From a virus: 32,017 nucleotides of DNA. The DNA is taken from IMG/VR virus record IMGVR_UViG_3300013132_000153, positions 1-32,017 of that record. One strand, written 5' to 3'. Below the pieces are notes generated by a model. That model did no database searches. It was not told the origin of the DNA and saw nothing but the letters and a program-made list of their open reading frames with translations. Shown here one piece after another: positions 31,679-32,017 of this stretch; positions within the stretch are counted from its first letter, which is position 1; each line of letters starts with the position of its first letter. The translations under genes were made by a program, and so were the position numbers.

Positions 31679-32017
31679 TATTGCTTTGCTCCTTTCTTAG
31701 AGTCCTCGTAATGTGCCCAAATACCAAAGGGCGGCTCGGCATTTTTGTTACCTTTGATAATCCACACAGTATCGCAGTAGTCTGCGTCACCCCATGAACC
31801 ATATGGCATACCATCTGTGAACACAATAAACTTCTTGGGCTCAATGCCATTCTCTTTCATGTATTCCCAGTTAGCAGTAAAGTCAGTGCCACCACCACCT
31901 TTGGGTTCATAGCTAGTAATAGAGTCCATGTTCTCGCTAGTAAAACTTTGATCATTATAGACTTCAGTGTCAAAACTCCACACGCGAATCTTGTACTCGT
32001 CATAACTTTCCATGATA
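31678..32017 (-). CDS. C-terminal part of a VWA-domain protein (5' end outside window)
   Basis: The visible frame includes an ATG at 32013, but it stays open to the window edge and the sequence enters mid-domain (MESYDEYKIRVWSFDTEV), so the gene almost surely begins beyond 32017. Visible parts match the second half of a metal-binding VWA-like domain (DUF2201-type): GGGGTDFTANWEYM supplies the MIDAS Thr, and KKFIVFTDGMPYGSW the FTDG Asp. The first MIDAS motif (DxSxS) would lie outside. In many genomes such proteins work with a MoxR-type AAA+ ATPase encoded next door, and that partner would have to lie to the right. It is the first visible gene of the minus-strand operon. VWA membership is fairly sure; the phage role is unknown. 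Confidence 0.75.
   Translation of the reverse strand, partial: IMESYDEYKIRVWSFDTEVYNDQSFTSENMDSITSYEPKGGGGTDFTANWEYMKENGIEPKKFIVFTDGMPYGSWGDADYCDTVWIIKGNKNAEPPFGIWAHYEDSKKGAKQ

Noticed and set aside
31678-32013. The VWA-type frame as a complete 111-aa gene from ATG 32013
   Set aside because: The sequence begins mid-domain and lacks the first metal-binding motif expected upstream; the frame remains open at the edge.

Overview
The window is a piece of a tailed double-stranded DNA bacteriophage genome, most likely a large T4-like myovirus of an environmental (probably aquatic) bacterium. The grounds are a run of contractile-tail baseplate genes in T4-like style (hub-like protein, spike with an OB-fold, beta-helix and muralytic domain, gp25-like wedge, gp6-like wedge, then a giant protein where gp7 would stand), a fibre with a peptidase-S74-type chaperone, and a phage-type thyX. 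I see no host genes, rRNA, tRNA, integrase, insertion sequence or CRISPR array. The host cannot be told from the sequence.

Plus strand, 2-29007, is a nearly gapless virion-structure block. It holds a hub-like protein whose 5' end lies outside the window (2-1048), the central spike (1052-3280), a gp25-like wedge (3297-3671), a gp6-like wedge of twice the T4 size (3722-7801), a 4073-residue giant carrying an interrupted SGNH-hydrolase signature (7813-20034), a 48-residue mini-gene (20050-20196), a 200-residue virion protein whose N-terminus matches that mini-gene (20199-20801), an S74 fibre (20810-21979), and two long proteins of repeated Ig-like beta-sandwiches with Thr/Pro-rich linkers (21988-24369 and 24388-29007). 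Together these look like the baseplate centre, wedge and outward host-contact parts of the tail. The last two are probable adhesins.

Minus strand, 28993-32017, is a compact convergent operon. In transcription order it has the C-terminal half of a VWA-type protein cut by the right edge, three small proteins of unknown function (93, about 96 and 72 aa), a 216-aa protein with a charged coiled-coil-like tail, a 112-aa protein, thyX (flavin-dependent thymidylate synthase) and a short conserved-looking protein. Several junctions are start/stop overlaps (TAATG, ATGA), so translation is probably coupled. Strong AAGGAG or GGAG sites precede some of the genes.

The most interesting points are: the giant protein with its split SGNH domain and repeated inserted modules; a cupredoxin-like module shared by the gp6-like and giant proteins; a spike with its muralytic domain after the beta-helix instead of before it; the 48-aa partial copy of the next protein's N-terminus; an Ig-like repeat array crossing a gene boundary with a 15-bp DNA tandem repeat; a perfect 10-bp hairpin inside a minus-strand coding region; and two minus-strand genes whose conserved part begins at an ATT codon beside the upstream stop. 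No single new system is proven. All assignments come from reading motifs, without database searches.
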